Shown here: piece after piece, positions 16,006 to 25,231 of the stretch
How positions within the stretch are numbered: position 1 is the stretch's first letter
How the letters are laid out: every line of letters begins with the position of its first letter
NCBI RefSeq assembly: GCF_042665295.1
Contig: NZ_JBHTCO010000004.1
Location: forward strand, 434,001-498,000
Source of the DNA: Scopulibacillus_A cellulosilyticus
GTDB lineage: Bacteria; Bacillota; Bacilli; Bacillales; Sporolactobacillaceae
Length of the DNA stretch: 64,000 nt
Direction of reading: 5' to 3'
Notes under the pieces: model-generated
Databases searched by the model: none
What the model was told of the DNA's origin: nothing
Seen by the model: the letters and a program-made list of their open reading frames with translations, nothing else
Position numbers and translations under genes: made by a program

Positions 16006-16563
16006 CTACGGCTGCTGTTTGTTAGGTTGGTTAATATTTGGTGTTTGCGGATTTTTAACATTTTGGCTCGGTTTTTGAACATCGCGAGGGGTATCCGGCA
16101 TAATTCTTTCAACCATGTTTGCTAATTCATCAGCAATACCTTTAACGGGTTTCCCTTCGCGGATGCCTTGACCCATTTCCCTTAATCTTTGGACGGTATC
16201 AGGATCGCTTGTTACAACGGCATTTGCGCCATAGGGGTCATTTTTTAGCGCTTGTGCAACCGAATATTTTATTGTTCCCACCCGGTCCCGGTCAAGGTTT
16301 TTATCTAAGTCGATCCCGACAACAGCATAATCTCCGAGAACAACAGCTGTCGCGCTTCGGACACCGGGTGTTTTATCGGCGATATTAACGAGCCTGTTAG
16401 CAATTTGCTGGTTGCTGATACGCTTATTTTGCTTAACGCTTTGACTCATTTCATGGATATTCTTATTATTTGCGGGTTGTCCGCTTTTCGTATTGTTTTG
16501 ATTGGCTGAACAACCGGTTAATACAACCGCACTTATTAAAAAAACAAGGAGGCGCTTGTTCAT
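16006..16563 (-). CDS. ylaJ: YhcN/YlaJ-family sporulation lipoprotein
   Basis: 185 residues with a lipoprotein signal, lipobox LTGC and lipidated Cys18. A central domain (about 45-150) with ANRLVNIADKTPGVRSATAVVLGDYAVVGID is typical of the YhcN/YlaJ family, whose members sit in the spore inner membrane or cortex region and affect germination. The C-terminus is Pro/Asn/Gln-rich. ATG at 16563 with GAAGG seven bases upstream. Confidence 0.85.
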   Translation of the reverse strand: MNKRLLVFLISAVVLTGCSANQNNTKSGQPANNKNIHEMSQSVKQNKRISNQQIANRLVNIADKTPGVRSATAVVLGDYAVVGIDLDKNLDRDRVGTIKYSVAQALKNDPYGANAVVTSDPDTVQRLREMGQGIREGKPVKGIADELANMVERIMPDTPRDVQKPSQNVKNPQTPNINQPNKQQP

Positions 16564-16709
16564 ATCCATACCTTCTTTCATGATTGTTTGAAGGTATTTT
16601 TTGTTACGCCGTCTATATTTATTCTTTTTCTCATACATTGATTAAAAATAAGCTTTTAGAAGTTTTTTTACAGAATTGGTTAATGATCAATCACACAGGG
16701 GGCGACAAG

Positions 16710-18035
16710 TTGACTAAAATATATGTGCTTGATACCAATGTCCTGTTGCAGGATCCCTATGCGATTTACGCTTTTGAAGACAATGAAATTGTTATACCTG
16801 CTGCAGTTTTAGAAGAAATTGATTCGAAAAAGCGCAACATGGATGAAATAGGGCGGCACGCCAGACAAGTTGCCCGTTTAATGGACAATCTGAGAGAAAA
16901 GGGGAAGCTTCATCAAAAAATCCAGCTCGACAACGGCGGATCAATCAGGGTTGAGCTTAATCATCGTTCTTTCCAGTGCTTAAAGGATACTTTTTTGGAA
17001 TTAAATAACGACAATCGCATTATAGCTGTGGCCTTAAATTTAAAGAAAGAAGAGGAAACAAAACCGCATCCGCGTCCGGTAATTTTAGTCAGTAAAGATG
17101 CGCTTGTCAGAATCAAAGCAGATGCGTTAGGACTTGAAGCGGAAGATTTTCTTAATGACAGGGTGATTAATTTCGATGCTATTTATGAAGGTTTTCAGGA
17201 GTTGTATGTTTCAGAAGAAAGTATTAATCAATTTTATTTAGATAAAACACTTCAATTAAAGGAATTAACAAAAGGTGTTTTCTTCCCTAATCAGTTTGTT
17301 GTTTTAAAGAGTGTTACCAATCAGTCTTCAGCTATCAGTATTGTTGATAAAAAAGGAAAGCAGCTTGAACCATGTCTATTTGGCCAGGATACAGTATGGG
17401 GAATTAAAGCGCGTAATGTCCAGCAAATTATGTCTCTTGAACTTTTATTAAGGGAAGATATTGAACTTGTTACGCTTGTCGGCAAAGCAGGGACAGGCAA
17501 GACGCTTTTGGCACTCGCGGCCGGGTTGTTGCAAACGGAAGATCTGAAAATTTATAAAAAATTAATGATCGCAAGGCCGATTTTGCCAGTGGGAAAAGAT
17601 ATCGGTTATTTGCCAGGCGAAAAAGAAGAAAAGCTGAGACCTTGGCTTCAGCCGATATATGATAACTTAGAGTTTCTTTTTAATACAAAAATTTCGGGTG
17701 AAATTGATAAAATCTTGGCTGGAATCAGTTCTATCCAAGTGGAAGCCATTACCTATATTAGAGGGCGCAGTATTCCGGAACAATTTATGATTATTGATGA
17801 GGCTCAAAATTTAACAAAACATGAAGTCAAAACGATTTTGACAAGAGTGGGAGAAGGGACAAAAATTGTATTAATGGGCGATCCCCAGCAAGTCGATCAT
17901 CCTTATCTAGACGAGTATAATAACGGCCTAACGTATGTTGTAGAAAAAATGAAAGACCAGACGTTCAGCGGACATGTTAAATTATCGAAAGGCGAACGTT
18001 CAAGGCTTGCGCAAATTGCCGCTGACATATTGTAG
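16710..18035 (+). CDS. phoH: PhoH2-type PIN-domain/ATPase protein (YlaK)
   Basis: 441 residues. The N-terminal PIN ribonuclease domain (about 1-150) opens with YVLDTNVLLQDP, giving catalytic Asp8. The C-terminal PhoH ATPase domain has Walker A GKAGTGKT (258-265) and Walker B IIDEAQN near 362. Such PIN-PhoH fusions are described as RNA-unwinding and cleaving enzymes. The TTG at 16710 follows GGGGGCGA; a longer in-frame extension upstream has no ribosome site and is unlike the family. Same neighbours as B. subtilis ylaK. Confidence 0.9.
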   Translation: MTKIYVLDTNVLLQDPYAIYAFEDNEIVIPAAVLEEIDSKKRNMDEIGRHARQVARLMDNLREKGKLHQKIQLDNGGSIRVELNHRSFQCLKDTFLELNNDNRIIAVALNLKKEEETKPHPRPVILVSKDALVRIKADALGLEAEDFLNDRVINFDAIYEGFQELYVSEESINQFYLDKTLQLKELTKGVFFPNQFVVLKSVTNQSSAISIVDKKGKQLEPCLFGQDTVWGIKARNVQQIMSLELLLREDIELVTLVGKAGTGKTLLALAAGLLQTEDLKIYKKLMIARPILPVGKDIGYLPGEKEEKLRPWLQPIYDNLEFLFNTKISGEIDKILAGISSIQVEAITYIRGRSIPEQFMIIDEAQNLTKHEVKTILTRVGEGTKIVLMGDPQQVDHPYLDEYNNGLTYVVEKMKDQTFSGHVKLSKGERSRLAQIAADIL

Positions 18036-18075
18036 TTTAAAACTCCGCCTGAATGATAAGGCGGAGTTTTAAACT
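18034..18075. terminator. Bidirectional terminator between phoH and ylaL
   Basis: Stem AGTTTAAAACTCCGCC / GGCGGAGTTTTAAACT, 16 bp perfect, shared by two convergent genes; both stop codons touch the stem. Confidence 0.85.
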
Positions 18076-18535
18076 ATTTAATGACAATTTTTTGAATGCC
18101 CCTGACCGGATGATCTTTATTTGAGCCGTTTCCATAATAAAAATGTAATGGACCGTCTTCAGTAAGCGCCCTGCCTTTATACGAAAAAGCAAAGACGCCT
18201 TGCTTGGCCTCGGTGAGAGAAAGCTCATAGTGATCACCATCTTGGCGTTCAAAAACAACAATTGTAGCATCTTCCAATGGTTCGGCATTTTCTATAAAGG
18301 GTTTGACCGGGATGACAAATGATTCGGTCAGCATGTCTTCTCTTTTATATTTTCTGCGCTTCTTTTTAAAAGGAGGCGTATCAGTTTCATCTTCTTCGTT
18401 CAGAAAATCGATATGATGATCAATCATATTTAAAAAGTCTTCCCACTTAATTTTCCGGTCATCAAATAGTAAACTTGTTGGGTCCATTGTAATTGTAAAC
18501 TTAACCCGTCCTGTAATGTTCAACATAGTTTGCAA
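18074..18535 (-). CDS. ylaL: YlaL conserved protein
   Basis: 153 residues, soluble, with an acidic middle and a KKKRRKYKRED basic patch. Opening QTMLNITGRVKFTITMDP and location between ylaK and ylaN fit YlaL. I prefer the TTG at 18535, seven bases after GGAGGG; the ATG at 18550 has no site. No assigned function. Confidence 0.75.
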   Translation of the reverse strand: MQTMLNITGRVKFTITMDPTSLLFDDRKIKWEDFLNMIDHHIDFLNEEDETDTPPFKKKRRKYKREDMLTESFVIPVKPFIENAEPLEDATIVVFERQDGDHYELSLTEAKQGVFAFSYKGRALTEDGPLHFYYGNGSNKDHPVRGIQKIVIK

Positions 18536-18581
18536 AATTAATCCCTCCATCCTGTTCTATAAAAGTATAAACCTAATTGAC

Positions 18582-18720
18582 TATAAAGTGAAACTTCCAT
18601 CATTGGGTTTCCCCCATGATGGTTAGTGAAGCATCTGCATGAATTAGCTTCCTGTGCTTTTATGAGAAGTTGGTCAAGCTTCTTTGTATATACGGACGGT
18701 TACACCGGGATAAAGTGAAA
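18582..18720 (+). repeat. Type-2 intergenic repeat, copy B
   Basis: Begins ATAAAGTGAAACTTCCATCA, folds there into a hairpin CCATCAT / ATGATGG, and ends TACGGACGGTTACACCGGG, as in the copy at 10901. It separates ylaL from ylaN. Confidence 0.7.
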
Positions 18721-18806
18721 GAGCTTGTTAGTAATAATGTCTTGCAATTTTAAGCTATAACAGCTAATATGAAAAGAGGATGGTGAATGAGACGGAGGGG
18801 ATCATC

Positions 18807-19091
18807 TTGTCGACTGAGATTGCAGCAGGACATCGTGAGAAAGCTTATGAATTGCTTAAAGCTGACGCTCATAAGATCCTTAAACTAATAGAAGTTCAAA
18901 TGGAAAACTTAACGATGCCTCAATGCCCGTTATATGAGGAAGTTTTGGATACTCAAATGTTCGGTCTTTCCAGAGAAATTGATTTTGCGGTCCGCTTAGG
19001 TCTTGTTCAGGAACAAGACGGCAAAGAACTTCTGGAGACGTTAGAAAGGCAGCTAACGGCATTGCATGACGCATCTACTCGTGATAAATAA
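18807..19091 (+). CDS. ylaN: YlaN (UPF0358)
   Basis: 94 residues, all alpha. Core LTMPQCPLYEEVLDTQMFGLSREIDFAVRLGL is nearly invariant in the family. In B. subtilis and Staphylococcus aureus recent work links YlaN to iron homeostasis through the regulator Fur. The TTG at 18807 follows GGAGGGG by six bases and gives the family's usual N-terminus; the ATG-like codons upstream do not. Monocistronic. Confidence 0.92.
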   Translation: MSTEIAAGHREKAYELLKADAHKILKLIEVQMENLTMPQCPLYEEVLDTQMFGLSREIDFAVRLGLVQEQDGKELLETLERQLTALHDASTRDK

Positions 19092-19098
19092 AGGGAGC

Positions 19099-19137
19099 TC
19101 AAACTATCCATTGAACAGATAGTTTGGGTTCTTTTTT
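19099..19137 (+). terminator. Terminator of ylaN
   Basis: Stem CAAACTATC / GATAGTTTG with an eight-base loop, then GGGTTC and six Ts. Confidence 0.8.
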
Positions 19138-19243
19138 CATTCACAGGAAGAAGTTTATTTGCTATAAACATAAAATATAAGCAGGAAACGAAGCTATATA
19201 TGTAGAATGATAAAATTTAATGTATTAGTAAATGGGGAATAGG

Positions 19244-20404
19244 ATGTTAAAAAAATATTTTCGAAACTATGATTATTCATTAATTGTTACGACAATGTTG
19301 CTTACCGGCTTTGGGGTGATCATGGTATACAGCGCCAGTATGGTGTGGTCCGTGATGGTGCTGCATCAATCAAGTTCATACATATTCAAAAGGCAATTAT
19401 TCTGGTGCTTTATTGCTATTGCCGCTGGAATCATCGGCATGTTGATCCCTTATAAAATGTATAAGGCATTAGTCAAACCGATTACCATCATAACAATCCT
19501 ATTACTTGTTTTTGTATTGTTTTTTGGGACAGTATCAAATAATGCCCAATCATGGATTGACATTGGACCTATTCAACTCCAGCCGTCTGAAATTGCAAAG
19601 TTGGCTGTGATCATTTATCTGGCAAGCGTATTCTCTAATAAACAGTCTTTTATATCTGATTTTAAGACTGGCGTTATGCCGCCGCTTGTAATGATTTTGC
19701 TTATTTTTCTTTTGATTGCCGTACAGCCGGATTTGGGAACTGCAATGATTATCGCAGGTATTTCAGGAGTTGTTATTTTATGTTCCGGCATGAGAACGAA
19801 GCACCTCATGTGGCTTTTTGGATTGGCGGTTGCCGCGATACTCGCCATGTCTCTGCTGATGTTAACCCATGTACAAGCAGGGCGTTTTACAGCAGCGTAC
19901 AAGCCTTTTACTGTGGCGTCTACCAACGGTTTGCAGCTGATCAATTCCTATATTGCAATTGCCAGCGGCGGAATCACCGGAAAGGGTTTGGGACAAAGCA
20001 TAGAAAAAGCGGGATTTTTGCCGGAGCCGCATACTGATTTTATTATGGCGATAATTGCTGAGGAACTTGGCCTCATTGGCGTCTTATTTGTCATCCTTTG
20101 TTTAGCCTTTTTAGTTTTTAAGGGTTTTGTCATCGGCATCCGCTGCAAGGATGTGTTCGGCAGTTTGCTTGCAATTGGTATCGCAGGAAATATAGCCATT
20201 CAAACGTTCATAAATTTAGGCGCTATGTCAGGCTTGCTTCCTGTCACAGGTGTGACGCTTCCATTTGTAAGCTATGGCGGTACTTCTCTAGTTATGATGA
20301 TGTTCACTATGGGAGTCTTAGTGAATATCTCAGCTTTTGTTAATATAAAGAGAAAAAAACACAAGGATCAGGAGGAGAGAAATATTGCGAATACAGCCAA
20401 TTAA
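19244..20404 (+). CDS. ftsW: Septal peptidoglycan glycosyltransferase FtsW
   Basis: 386-residue SEDS-family polytopic membrane protein (ten predicted segments) that polymerises lipid II at the division septum with its partner PBP. Motifs include VMVYSAS near the first helix, DLGTAMI, and LPFVSYGGTSL before the last helix. The ATG at 19244 follows GGGGAATAGG; an ATG twelve bases earlier has no site. Same place as B. subtilis ftsW (ylaO), upstream of pycA, which it overlaps by 20 bases. Confidence 0.93.
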   Translation: MLKKYFRNYDYSLIVTTMLLTGFGVIMVYSASMVWSVMVLHQSSSYIFKRQLFWCFIAIAAGIIGMLIPYKMYKALVKPITIITILLLVFVLFFGTVSNNAQSWIDIGPIQLQPSEIAKLAVIIYLASVFSNKQSFISDFKTGVMPPLVMILLIFLLIAVQPDLGTAMIIAGISGVVILCSGMRTKHLMWLFGLAVAAILAMSLLMLTHVQAGRFTAAYKPFTVASTNGLQLINSYIAIASGGITGKGLGQSIEKAGFLPEPHTDFIMAIIAEELGLIGVLFVILCLAFLVFKGFVIGIRCKDVFGSLLAIGIAGNIAIQTFINLGAMSGLLPVTGVTLPFVSYGGTSLVMMMFTMGVLVNISAFVNIKRKKHKDQEERNIANTAN

Positions 20405-23400
20405 GAAGTTGCTTGTTGCCAATCGCGGTGAAATTGCTATTAGGGTATTTCGGGCCTGTACGGAGTTAAACATCCGTACAGTTGCCATATACTCTAAGGA
20501 AGATTCAGGATCATATCACCGCTATAAAGCTGATGAAGCTTATCTCGTTGGTGAAGGGAAAAAACCTATTGATGCTTACCTGGACATTGAAGGGATTATT
20601 GAAATTGCCAAAGCACATGATGTCGATGCTATTCATCCCGGTTACGGGTTTTTAGCGGAAAACGCTCAGTTTGCAAAAAGGTGTCAAGAAGAAAATATAA
20701 CCTTTGTCGGACCTAAAGTCGAGCATCTATTAACATTTGGCGATAAGGCAAAAGCCAGAGAAGCGGCTGTACAAGCTGGATTGCCGGTAGTCCCGGGCAG
20801 CGGCGGTCTTGTGCACAGTATTGATGAAGTTCGTGATTTTGCCGAAACACACGGTTATCCAATAATGATTAAGGCGGTGCTTGGCGGAGGCGGACGCGGC
20901 ATGAGAATTGTCCGAAGCGAGCAGGGGCTTCCTGATGCCTATGACAGGGCAAAATCCGAAGCGAAAGCTACCTTTGGGCAAGATGATATCTATGTAGAAA
21001 AATTTGTTGAAAATCCTAAGCATATTGAAGTTCAAATTCTTGCGGATGCTCATGGACAGACAGTTCATTTATATGAAAGAGACTGTTCCGTACAGCGCCG
21101 CCATCAAAAAGTTGTAGAAGTTGCTCCAAGCAGATCTCTTAGTACAGAACTGAGGGAGTCTATTTGCGAATCAGCTGTTCAATTAATGAAAAGTGTAGGT
21201 TACGTCAATGCCGGCACCGTAGAATATTTGGTCACTGAAAGCGGCGACTTTTACTTTATTGAAGTAAACCCAAGGGTGCAGGTTGAACATACGATTACCG
21301 AAATGGTTACAGGCATAGATATTGTTCAATCGCAAATTATGATTGCTGAAGGGCACAGTCTTTATGATTATCCATTGTCCATCCCGGAACAGGCCAATAT
21401 TTCTACTAATGGTTTTGCGATTCAATGCCGTGTAACGACAGAAGATCCGAGCCAGCAATTTGTCCCGGATACAGGAAAAATTATGGCGTATAGAACCGGC
21501 GGCGGTTTCGGTGTTCGCTTAGATGCCGGAAATGGTTTTCAAGGTGCTGTTATTACCCCTTATTATGATTCTTTGCTTGTTAAAGTTTCTACGCAAGCTT
21601 TAAGTTTTGAGAAAGCTGCATCCAAAATGTTAAGAAACTTACGCGAATTTAGAATCAGGGGAATTAAGACAAATATCGCTTTTCTTGAAAACGTCGTTAC
21701 CCACCCAACCTTTTTAGCCGGTAATGTTAATACATCATTTATTGACTCAACGCCTGAGCTGTTTGTTTTTCCGAAATCGCTTGATCGCGGCACCAAAATG
21801 CTTACAAATATAGCCAATGTAACTGTAAACGGTTTTCCGGGGATCAAGAAGACGAAAAAACCGGTCTTTAATTATCTAAAGCTTCCAAATGTTAAACTTT
21901 CGGAAAAGGCTCCTAATGGGACAAAACAAATATTAGAACAACAAGGGCCGGAAGGTGTTGTCAATTGGATTAGATCACAAAAAGAAGTATTGCTTACAGA
22001 TACAACGTACCGTGATGCCCATCAAAGCCTGCTTGCGACAAGAATGAGAACACATGATTTAAAGAAGGTGGCTGAGCATACATCCCGCTTATTGCCGGAA
22101 CTGTTTTCTTTAGAGGTCTGGGGCGGAGCTACTTTTGATACAGCATATCGCTTTTTAAAAGAAGATCCGTGGAAAAGGCTTCAGGTTCTTCGTGAAAAAA
22201 TACCAAATGTATTGTTTCAGATGCTTCTTCGCGGCGCAAATGCCGTCGGATATAAAAATTATCCGGATAATCTTATCCGACGCTTTGTGAAGGAAGCGGC
22301 AAGCCAGGGCATAGACATTTTCAGAATTTTTGACAGTCTTAACTGGATTCCGGGAATGACGCTTGCCATTGATTCCGTCCGTGAAAACGGAAAATTAGCA
22401 GAGGCTGCTATTTGTTATACCGGCGACATATTAGATGATTCCAAAACAAAGTATGATATTAAGTACTACCAGAATATGGCTAAAGAACTTGAAGCCGCAG
22501 GTGCGCACATTCTTGCAATTAAGGATATGGCAGGCCTTCTTAAACCGGAAGCAGCCTACCGATTAATTTCAACACTTAAAGAGACGGTAGATATTCCGAT
22601 CCACTTGCACACACACGATACCAGCGGCAATGGCAATTATATGTACGCTAAAGCTATCGATGCCGGAGTGGATATCGTAGATATTGCTATTGAAGCATTA
22701 TCAGGTATGACATCTCAGCCAAGCCTGAATTCGCTTTATTATGCTTTAGATCATAATGACCGCAGACCTAAAGTTAACCTTGAAGGTCTTGAAAGTCTTA
22801 ATCATTATTGGGAAGGCATCCGGAAATATTATGCGCCTTTCGAAAACGGAATGAAAACATCCAACTCAGAAATATATAAATACGAAATGCCGGGCGGCCA
22901 ATACACAAATTTGCAGCAGCAAGCTTCAGCTGTTGGGCTTGGCGAACGTTGGGAAGAAGTTAAAGACATGTACCGGCGTGTCAATCATCTTTTTGGCGAT
23001 ATCGTCAAAGTCACGCCTTCTTCAAAAGTAGTTGGCGATATGGCATTATATATGGTTCAAAATGATCTTACAGAAGATGATCTTTATGAAAAAGGAGATA
23101 CGCTTGATTTTCCTGATTCAGTCATTTCATTTTTTAAAGGTGATTTAGGTCAGCCTTATCAAGGTTTTCCTAAAGAACTGCAGCGTATTATTTTAAAAGG
23201 GCAAGAGGCAATTAAAGACAGGCCTGGCAAACTGTTAGAGCCTATTGATTTTACGAACATAAAAGAAATGCTTGAAGAAAAATTAAATAGAAAAGTATCT
23301 AACCTAGAGATTATTTCGTATGCTTTGTACCCTAAAGTGTTTTTGGAGTATGAACAATTTTGCGAGATGTACGGCGATGTTTCGGTTCTTGATACACCAA

Positions 23401-23852
23401 CTTTCTTTTACGGGTTGAGATTAGGGGAAGAAGTTGAAGTGGAGATTGAAGAAGGCAAAACATTGATTGTTAAACTCGTTTCCATCGGCCAGCCTCAAAA
23501 GGATGGCACGCGGACAATTTACTTTGAGCTTAACGGTCAACCGAGAGAAGTTGTTATTAAGGATGAAAATATTAAAGCCGATGAAGCTGTGAAGCAAAAA
23601 GCAGATAAGAACAACCCGAACCATCTCGGCGCATCAATGCCTGGTACAGTGATTAAAGTACTGGTTGACGAGGGTGAAAAGGTAAACAAGGGTGACCATC
23701 TTATTGTTACAGAAGCTATGAAAATGGAGACAACATTGCAGGCACCTTTTGATGGTATGATAGAAAAAATTCATGTGAAAGAAAATGAGTCAATTGCTTC
23801 CGCAGATCTTCTAATAGAAATGAAACGAATTAAATCGCCTGCGCGGGTTTGA
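20385..23852 (+). CDS. pycA: Pyruvate carboxylase
   Basis: 1155-residue biotin enzyme that replenishes oxaloacetate from pyruvate. Order of domains: biotin carboxylase (about 1-460) with LLVANRGEIAIRVFRA and the ATP-grasp loop GGGGRGM; carboxyltransferase TIM barrel (about 535-820) with DTTYRDAHQSLLATRMR; allosteric/PC domain; C-terminal biotin carrier with biotinyl Lys1113 in EAMKM. TTG start with AGGAGGAGAG seven bases upstream, inside the end of ftsW, so translation may be coupled. Confidence 0.97.
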   Translation: MRIQPIKKLLVANRGEIAIRVFRACTELNIRTVAIYSKEDSGSYHRYKADEAYLVGEGKKPIDAYLDIEGIIEIAKAHDVDAIHPGYGFLAENAQFAKRCQEENITFVGPKVEHLLTFGDKAKAREAAVQAGLPVVPGSGGLVHSIDEVRDFAETHGYPIMIKAVLGGGGRGMRIVRSEQGLPDAYDRAKSEAKATFGQDDIYVEKFVENPKHIEVQILADAHGQTVHLYERDCSVQRRHQKVVEVAPSRSLSTELRESICESAVQLMKSVGYVNAGTVEYLVTESGDFYFIEVNPRVQVEHTITEMVTGIDIVQSQIMIAEGHSLYDYPLSIPEQANISTNGFAIQCRVTTEDPSQQFVPDTGKIMAYRTGGGFGVRLDAGNGFQGAVITPYYDSLLVKVSTQALSFEKAASKMLRNLREFRIRGIKTNIAFLENVVTHPTFLAGNVNTSFIDSTPELFVFPKSLDRGTKMLTNIANVTVNGFPGIKKTKKPVFNYLKLPNVKLSEKAPNGTKQILEQQGPEGVVNWIRSQKEVLLTDTTYRDAHQSLLATRMRTHDLKKVAEHTSRLLPELFSLEVWGGATFDTAYRFLKEDPWKRLQVLREKIPNVLFQMLLRGANAVGYKNYPDNLIRRFVKEAASQGIDIFRIFDSLNWIPGMTLAIDSVRENGKLAEAAICYTGDILDDSKTKYDIKYYQNMAKELEAAGAHILAIKDMAGLLKPEAAYRLISTLKETVDIPIHLHTHDTSGNGNYMYAKAIDAGVDIVDIAIEALSGMTSQPSLNSLYYALDHNDRRPKVNLEGLESLNHYWEGIRKYYAPFENGMKTSNSEIYKYEMPGGQYTNLQQQASAVGLGERWEEVKDMYRRVNHLFGDIVKVTPSSKVVGDMALYMVQNDLTEDDLYEKGDTLDFPDSVISFFKGDLGQPYQGFPKELQRIILKGQEAIKDRPGKLLEPIDFTNIKEMLEEKLNRKVSNLEIISYALYPKVFLEYEQFCEMYGDVSVLDTPTFFYGLRLGEEVEVEIEEGKTLIVKLVSIGQPQKDGTRTIYFELNGQPREVVIKDENIKADEAVKQKADKNNPNHLGASMPGTVIKVLVDEGEKVNKGDHLIVTEAMKMETTLQAPFDGMIEKIHVKENESIASADLLIEMKRIKSPARV

Positions 23853-23898
23853 AGCCAATCGTAAGATTCCTGATTTAATAAGATTTTAATTTTATAGA

Positions 23899-23935
23899 AA
23901 AAGCCTTGATCTGCTTTGCCGATCAAGGCTTTTCT
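23899..23935. terminator. Bidirectional terminator between pycA and ctaA
   Basis: Stem AAAAGCCTTGATC / GATCAAGGCTTTT; the ctaA stop codon lies inside it. Confidence 0.85.
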
Positions 23936-24834
23936 TTCCGTCTCAATGCAAACATTAGCAATATCATTAGAACAGCAAAGAAACAAGTAACAAAGAATGA
24001 ATGTAATAACAAGAATGTTAACTGCATGCGTGTTAAAACGATGAGAATACCTGAGATTGCCTGACACAAAATAAAGATAAGAGCTAGCAAGAACCCAATT
24101 AATATACTAGTGGACTGTCTATAACGAATAATAGATACAACCAATGTAATAAATATCCAAAGAACCATAATGCCTGCCAGTACCCTGTGAAGGAATTGTA
24201 TACCGGCTCTGCTATATAAATCAGGAATTAATTGCCCGTTACATAACGGAAAATCTAAACATCCCAAACTCGAATCGGTATGTCTTACAAATGCACCTGA
24301 ATATATAACAATGTAAGAATAAATACATATTAATAAAATATTAATGAACATGCCCTTCCCTATAGAGGGGATTGTTCTTTTGTGCCATAATGTTTCTTCA
24401 AAAACCAAAATGGTAATTAAAAGAACACTTGCAAAAGAGATTAACGAGATACCGAAGTGCAGGGCAAGGACTATAGATGATTGACTCCAAATAACAGCAG
24501 CAGCGCCAAGCAAGGCCTGAAGAACTAAGAAAAATACTGAAACAATGGCAAGAAACTTTGTTTCTTTAACCTTGGAGAATTTAATCCATATCCAAATGGC
24601 TTGAATAACCACCAAAATGCCTGCCAGACCGGATACTGCCCTGTGGCTTAACTCAATAATCGTTTGTTTCTGGGCATGCTGCGGTATAACCTGTCCGTAA
24701 CAAAGCGGCCAAGAGCTTCCGCATCCATCTTGAGATCCAGTGTTTGTAACAACCGCACCCTGGATAACAACAATAAGCAGCACCAACGATGTGAGAATGC
24801 TTAGCCAGCGTAAGAGACGTCCTGAGTATTTCAT
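23923..24834 (-). CDS. ctaA: Haem A synthase
   Basis: 303 residues, eight predicted membrane segments, COX15/CtaA family. It oxidises the C8 methyl of haem O to the formyl group of haem A for the caa3 oxidase encoded next to it. Conserved histidines lie in ELSHRAVSG and FLHRVLAG, and a cysteine pair in the first extracytoplasmic loop (GCGSSWPLC), with a second pair in the repeat (SLGCLDFPLC). Divergent from ctaB, as in B. subtilis. Confidence 0.93.
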   Translation of the reverse strand: MKYSGRLLRWLSILTSLVLLIVVIQGAVVTNTGSQDGCGSSWPLCYGQVIPQHAQKQTIIELSHRAVSGLAGILVVIQAIWIWIKFSKVKETKFLAIVSVFFLVLQALLGAAAVIWSQSSIVLALHFGISLISFASVLLITILVFEETLWHKRTIPSIGKGMFINILLICIYSYIVIYSGAFVRHTDSSLGCLDFPLCNGQLIPDLYSRAGIQFLHRVLAGIMVLWIFITLVVSIIRYRQSTSILIGFLLALIFILCQAISGILIVLTRMQLTFLLLHSFFVTCFFAVLMILLMFALRRKEKP

Positions 24835-24926
24835 ATTTATTTACACCTTCTTGTACTATTAAATGAGTAGAAGTTTTCAATAATAAAACTAAACCATTCG
24901 TAAGTTTGTCGATTTTATGTCAATCG

Positions 24927-25037
24927 TTCACAAAGTATACAAACCATTTTATTTCGTATATAATGAAAACAGATGAAGTGTTAAATTCCTTTATTATCGT
25001 AACATAGTTAATGAATTGGAGCGGACTTATTTGTGAA
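24927..25037. promoter_or_regulatory. ctaA-ctaB divergent control region with two TTGTGAA half-sites
   Basis: The 397-base gap between ctaA and ctaB contains TTGTGAAC on the minus strand (24933-24926) and on the plus strand (25031-25038). TTGTGAA is the first part of the ResD binding pattern as I recall it, and ResD activates ctaA in B. subtilis. The second part of the pattern is poor in both. TATAAT at 25206-25211 just before ctaB lacks a good -35. Confidence 0.3.
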
Positions 25038-25231
25038 CAGGATTAGACAATTTATCCTTTAACAGAGATTATCACCAAATCATGAAATGATTATAATGCA
25101 CAGTTTTTTTATTATAAAATAATTATGATATGATCTATATGGATAATTTCTCTATTTCGTTTAATAATTTTTATTGTTTATTTCTGGACACAAAGTATTT
25201 TTAGATATAATAATGAAAGAAGGAATTTAAC

